Positions 58,986 to 64,000 of a stretch of 64,000 bases of DNA are shown here, in pieces. Below the pieces are notes generated by a model that saw nothing but the letters and a program-made list of their open reading frames with translations, ran no database searches and had not been told where the DNA came from. Every line of letters starts with the position of its first letter. The stretch's first letter is position 1. The position numbers and the translations under genes are program-made. The stretch comes from Mesorhizobium sp. J8 (GTDB taxonomy: Bacteria; Pseudomonadota; Alphaproteobacteria; Rhizobiales; Rhizobiaceae): positions 6,322,001 to 6,386,000 of the forward strand of contig NZ_AP024109.1 of NCBI RefSeq assembly GCF_016591715.1, given 5' to 3'.

Positions 58986-59028
58986 GCGCGCATCCGACAG
59001 TGAAGGCATGCGCCCTCGGGGAGCGCAT

Positions 59029-59205
59029 CTACCCCAGCAATGTCAGACGTTCGAGGAAGCGCCCTTTCCCGGCATGGCGCTCACGGATCGACTGAAGCCG
59101 GAGACGGAATTCCCCGCCCTTTCTTTCGGCAAGCACCGACAGATCGGAAAGAAGCGCCGCCGCTTCGTCGTAACCGGTAATCCGGGCCCGCGAGGATAGA
59201 CCCCG
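59029..59205 (-). pseudogene. Possible remnant of a SWIM zinc finger protein (C-terminus)
   Basis: The minus-strand frame ends with YDEAAALLSDLSVLAERKGGEFRLRLQSIRERHAGKGRFLERLTLLG, which resembles the C-terminal helices of large SWIM zinc-finger proteins (YDEA..LL..L..LA.R.G....F..RL..LR.RHARK..FL..L). Only about 57 codons are open and a stop lies just upstream. The match is from memory, so low confidence. It may equally be a chance frame between marR and recQ. Confidence 0.3.
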
Positions 59206-59223
59206 AAGCACCTGTCAAGGTCC

Positions 59224-61068
<1,845 letters not shown>

Positions 61069-61183
61069 CGGGCAGACACCGGACAGGAATTCGTTTTCGG
61101 GATTGTGTGAAGACCAGCCAAGAGATTCACCCGTGCGATGCCCTGGAGTAGCGCAGCCGTCATCCGGCCACAACGACGGTTGG

Positions 61184-61228
61184 CGCAATCCCAGGAAAAG
61201 TGTGTATCGGTTTTCCGTCCAGAATTGC
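61184..61228. repeat. GCAATTCC-type palindromic repeat
   Basis: GCAATCCC (61184-61191), core AGGAAAAGTGTGTATCGGTTTTCCGTCC, and GAATTGC (61222-61228). Same family as 1817, 42008 and 44167. It lies in the 361-bp gap upstream of recQ and the LysE gene, where I see no other feature besides the LysE leader (site AAAGG at 61416-61420). Confidence 0.65.
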
Positions 61229-61429
61229 GCGGAAACAAGGACCCGAGTGATTCAGCGATCCCGCGGGACGGTGAACCATTCCGGCGGGGAAACGTCGCCT
61301 CGCGCCGATGCCCGTCCTCGAAAAGCCGCCGCTGGCATATCGGCGGGGGAGTTCCGACGGCGCATTCCGCGGTGCTATAACGCTGGGCCGCCTGCAGCCG
61401 GCGGCGGTCGACGCAAAAGGAACCTTCGC

Positions 61430-62056
61430 ATGATCGATCCCGCCACGCTCATCACCTACGTAGCCGTCGTGTTCGGCTTCGTCTTCATTCCGGGGCCGGC
61501 GACTCTGCTCACCGTCGCGCGGGCGACGAGCTCGGGCACGAAGGTCGGCATCGCCACCGGCGCCGGCGTCGCCGCGGGCGATGTGATCCACACCATCATG
61601 GCCATCGTCGGCATCTCGGCCATCATCGCCGCTTCGGCGATGCTGTTCAGCATCGTCAAATATATCGGCGCGGCCTATCTCGTTTACCTCGGCATCCGCG
61701 CCATTCTCGAAAAGGCGCCGGCCGGGCTGGCGGGCAGGACGCTGCCCATCTCGGCGGGCAAGGCCTTCCGGCAGGCGATCCTGACCGAAGTGCTCAATCC
61801 GAAGACCGCACTGTTTTTCCTGGCCTTCCTGCCGCAATTCGTGCACCCGCAAGGCGGTTTCGTGATGCTGCAGCTGATGCTGCTCGGCATCATCTTCGTC
61901 CTGCTTGGGCTCTTCAGCACCGTCGTCTTCGCCGTCAGCGCGGGCGGCCTGGGTTCCTTCCTGCGCCGCCATCCGGCGGTGCTGAAATGGCAGGGCAAGG
62001 TGGTTGGCGGCATCTATTGCGCGCTCGGCATACGCCTGGCGCTGCAGCAGCGCTGA
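61430..62056 (+). CDS. LysE family translocator (RhtB type)
   Basis: A 208-residue, six-segment exporter. FVFIPGPATLLTVARATSSGTKVGIATGAGVAAGDVIHTIMAIVGISAIIAASAMLFSIVKYIGAAYLVYLGIRAILE and FRQAILTEVLNPKTALFFLAFLPQFVHP are family hallmarks. Members export amino acids such as threonine, homoserine or lysine; the substrate here is unknown. Convergent with the sulfotransferase gene. Confidence 0.93.
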   Translation: MIDPATLITYVAVVFGFVFIPGPATLLTVARATSSGTKVGIATGAGVAAGDVIHTIMAIVGISAIIAASAMLFSIVKYIGAAYLVYLGIRAILEKAPAGLAGRTLPISAGKAFRQAILTEVLNPKTALFFLAFLPQFVHPQGGFVMLQLMLLGIIFVLLGLFSTVVFAVSAGGLGSFLRRHPAVLKWQGKVVGGIYCALGIRLALQQR

Positions 62057-62062
62057 AGTCGT

Positions 62063-62836
62063 TCAGCCGGATAAGTCGGATCGAACCCAGTCGGGCATGT
62101 CATAGCCGAATTCGCGACAGAAGGCTTGCATGGGCGCGAGCGCGGCCGGCGACAGCGCTCGTTGAAGATAGGCACGATAGTCTTCGTTGCGCTCCCACTT
62201 GCGCAGCGAGCGTGAGTGGATGGGGCGCCCCCCGTCCCCGGTCACCGGCACTCTCGGGCGAAGCCCGAACCGGCTTGCGATCCGTTGTTGCACGGCGTCC
62301 GGATCGGCGATCGTGTCTTCGTAGCGCAGGTAAAGAATATCCCGCGCCGGCTGCGCCTTTCGCAAGCTCAGCAGGGCGTCGTATTCCAGGACCCAGCGGT
62401 CGGCCGTGGTATGGAATCGACGCTCCTTCATGGTCTGCGGATGCACGCTGGTGAGCACATCCAAGGGGTGCCGAACGCAATAGATGAGACCGATGTCGGC
62501 GGGCAGTTTCGCAAGATGGGCGAAGGCCCGGTAGTCGCGCTTGATGACCAGATTGTTTTCCTGGCGATCCAGCAGATAGAATTTCGTGTGCCGCGCCTCG
62601 CGCGGCCAGACGAAAGTATCCTCGAAGCTTTCCATGACGCGTTGCGTCAGGGTCGTTCCGCTGCGCGCACACCCGGCTATGAATATCTTGTTGGTCCGCG
62701 CGGCCGGCGCATTCGGCCTCGAGCGCCAGCGAATTTTAACGGCCGTTACAAGGCGATCGAGTTCCCTGCTCGATCGGGCAACCAGAAAACCGACAGCCGC
62801 CTGAAGTTTCCGCACAATCTCCGATCCCCCGATCAC
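62063..62836 (-). CDS. Sulfotransferase family protein
   Basis: 257 residues. The PAPS-binding 5'-phosphosulfate loop is NKIFIAGCARSGTTLTQRVMESF and the 3'-phosphate region is IYCVRHPLDVLTSVHP; the end has LRYEDTIADPDAVQQRIASRFGL. The N-terminal 45 residues (GTG start at 62836, uncertain) are basic with a helix. Acceptor unknown; lipid-, Nod-factor- or polysaccharide-sulfating enzymes exist in rhizobia, but there is no evidence here for any of them. Confidence 0.86.
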   Translation of the reverse strand: MIGGSEIVRKLQAAVGFLVARSSRELDRLVTAVKIRWRSRPNAPAARTNKIFIAGCARSGTTLTQRVMESFEDTFVWPREARHTKFYLLDRQENNLVIKRDYRAFAHLAKLPADIGLIYCVRHPLDVLTSVHPQTMKERRFHTTADRWVLEYDALLSLRKAQPARDILYLRYEDTIADPDAVQQRIASRFGLRPRVPVTGDGGRPIHSRSLRKWERNEDYRAYLQRALSPAALAPMQAFCREFGYDMPDWVRSDLSG

Positions 62837-63009
62837 GCCGGATCACATTGCCGTGACCGCCATTAGCTGATTGGCCGATATGCGGGCGGGTTTCAAGGGC
62901 TGGAGACTCAAAGGGGGCTGTTAAACCTATCTTTACCCTGCTGCGGCACCGTTGCCCTCCTGCGGCGATGTTTGAGTACCGCGGCGGCGCGATGAGCGCC
63001 CAGGCAACA

Positions 63010-63033
63010 AACCCGCGCCCGACGGCGCGGGTT
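63010..63033 (-). terminator. Terminator of the cupin gene
   Basis: AACCCGCGCC (63010-63019) and GGCGCGGGTT (63024-63033), 10-bp arms, loop CGAC. On the minus strand it is followed by TGTTG after TT, on the plus strand by TTCCTTTT, so it can act both ways. It lies 14 bp past the cupin stop. Confidence 0.75.
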
Positions 63034-63046
63034 TTCCTTTTGGTAC

Positions 63047-63379
63047 TCAGCCCAGGAAATCGGCACGGCACGGCGCGAAGCTGTCGACCAGGCGGCCGGC
63101 CTCCAGCGCCTTGACGCCGTGCACGAGATTGGACGGCACGATGAAGCTGCTTCCTGTTTCGACAAGCTCCGACCGGCCGTCGATGGTGACCTCGAAGCGG
63201 CCCTCGGCGACGTAGCTCGCCTGGACATGCGGATGCGAATGCAGCGCCCCGACGCCGCCCTTGTCGAAGGCGAACTCGACCATCATCAGTTCGTCGGTGT
63301 GCACCAGCACGCGCCGCCTGTTACCGTCCGCCGTCGGCTCCCAGGCTTTTTCGCCCGCATGGGAAAAGATTTCGGTCAT
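63047..63379 (-). CDS. Cupin domain-containing protein
   Basis: A 110-residue single cupin. VEFAFDKGGVGALHSHPHVQASYVAEGRFEVTIDG holds motif 1 (metal His pairs) and SSFIVPSNLVHGVKALEAG holds motif 2. It is next to the uronate isomerase gene on the same strand with a 168-bp gap; KdgF-like cupins help convert unsaturated uronates to linear keturonates and this context suits that role. Inferred, not shown. Confidence 0.88.
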   Translation of the reverse strand: MTEIFSHAGEKAWEPTADGNRRRVLVHTDELMMVEFAFDKGGVGALHSHPHVQASYVAEGRFEVTIDGRSELVETGSSFIVPSNLVHGVKALEAGRLVDSFAPCRADFLG

Positions 63380-63547
63380 CGCAAAACGTCCGTTCGAATT
63401 GGCGGGAAACGGTCACCGCGCCAGCCAGCCGCACCATCGCGCCGTGCATATAGTCCGACGCCCGCGAAGGCGGAAAGATCGCTCAAGCTCGTCATGCCTT
63501 TCGCTTGCCGCCGGTCGAAGGACCGGTCGTTCCGTGGCGCTGCGTCC

Positions 63548-64000
63548 TCACAGGCGATATGCTTTCTTGGCAAGCGTATAGGCCAACTCCCCGGCCACCT
63601 CATGCGCCTCGTCCTCGCGCAGTCGACGCTCGGCGACGAGGCGCGCCAGGAAGGCGCAGTCGACGCGGCGCGCGACGTCATGGCGCGCCGGGATCGAGGG
63701 GAAGGCGCGGGTGTCGTCGTTGAAGCCGACGGTGTTGTAGAAGCCGGCCGTTTCCGTCGTCATCTCGCGGAAGCGGCGCATGCCTTCCGGGCTGTCGTGG
63801 AACCACCAGGCCGGTCCGAGCTTCAGCGCCGGATAGACGCCGGCAAGCGGCGCCAGCTCGCGCGCGTAGCTGGTCTCGTCCAGCGTGAACAGGATGATCG
63901 TGAGGTCGCGCTCCAGCCCGACGCAGTCGAGCAGCGGCTTCAGCGCCGTCACATAATCGGTGCGGGTAGGGATATCGAAGCCCTTGTCGCGCCCGAACTT
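63548..64000 (-). CDS. uxaC: Uronate isomerase (C-terminal part; runs off the right edge)
   Basis: The last 150 residues of an amidohydrolase-fold enzyme converting glucuronate to fructuronate (or galacturonate to tagaturonate). Readable: KFGRDKGFDIPTRTDYVTALKPLLD, ALKLGPAWWFHDSPEGMRRFREM, TAGFYNTVGFNDDTRAFPSIPARHDVARR. These are characteristic of UxaC. The N-terminal two-thirds lies outside the window. With the cupin it suggests hexuronate degradation. Confidence 0.93.
   Translation of the reverse strand, partial: KFGRDKGFDIPTRTDYVTALKPLLDCVGLERDLTIILFTLDETSYARELAPLAGVYPALKLGPAWWFHDSPEGMRRFREMTTETAGFYNTVGFNDDTRAFPSIPARHDVARRVDCAFLARLVAERRLREDEAHEVAGELAYTLAKKAYRL

Noticed and set aside
62063..62836. 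Nod-factor sulfotransferase (NodH)
   Set aside because: Only the general PAPS-binding motifs are seen, there are no nod genes or nod boxes near, so no specific acceptor can be claimed.

Overview
The window reads as chromosomal DNA of a GC-rich alphaproteobacterium of the order Hyphomicrobiales (Rhizobiales), most likely Mesorhizobium or a close relative. Three things point there: the conserved rplU-rpmA-obgE-proB-proA-nadD-rsfS-rlmH-envC-ctpA-rppH gene order, Rhizobiales families (DUF6867 beside a LIV transporter, a GapR/DUF2312 protein, rhizobial-type pyruvate carboxylase), and many dispersed palindromic intergenic repeats of the kind that fill Mesorhizobium genomes. The genus is an inference; no 16S or marker search was possible. 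I saw no insertion sequence, integrase, phage module or CRISPR array.

Layout. 0-1.8 kb: an ArsR regulator divergent from an SRPBCC-VOC-SRPBCC operon. 1.8-5.2 kb: terC, a YmdB-type phosphoesterase, a DUF3592-like protein, 5-formyl-THF cyclo-ligase and, upstream of the latter, a well-supported 6S RNA. 5.2-9.7 kb: MoxR ATPase, acetyltransferase, CoxE-like VWA protein, msrB, then small genes including a GapR-like protein. 9.8-13.3 kb: pyruvate carboxylase. 13.5-19.7 kb: a complete branched-chain amino acid type ABC transporter. 20.1-24.2 kb: a partial hydroxyproline catabolic cluster (epimerase, D-hydroxyproline dehydrogenase-like flavoprotein, DapA-family deaminase-like lyase) with a divergent GntR regulator and paired operator palindromes. 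24.2-29.0 kb: HxlR/NTF2-like/SDR, mmsA and LysR.

29.0-33.1 kb is the most unusual stretch. Two paralogous secreted proteins lie in tandem, one broken by a frameshift. Divergent from them is a translationally coupled pair of predicted lipoproteins, a phospholipase A2-like protein and a phospholipase D-like protein. 33.1-37.1 kb: a repeat element carrying two other repeats inside it, then dadA, two GreA/B-C-terminal-like genes and alr (D/L-alanine metabolism). 37.1-53.2 kb: the conserved housekeeping block (rppH to rplU) interrupted by MscS, MFS and endonuclease/phosphatase-family genes, followed by tRNA-Ser(CGA). 53.8-59.0 kb: a MarR-controlled efflux cassette (HlyD, DUF1656, FUSC) plus an MHS-type symporter. 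59-64 kb: recQ, LysE, sulfotransferase, cupin and the C-terminal part of uronate isomerase.

The strongest candidates for something not well described are the PLA2-like/PLD-like lipoprotein pair, a shared helix-hairpin-helix tail on two unrelated proteins (LivG and ribosomal protein L21), and coding or architectural effects of the palindromic repeats (a repeat forming the N-terminus of a flavoprotein; a repeat nested in another repeat).
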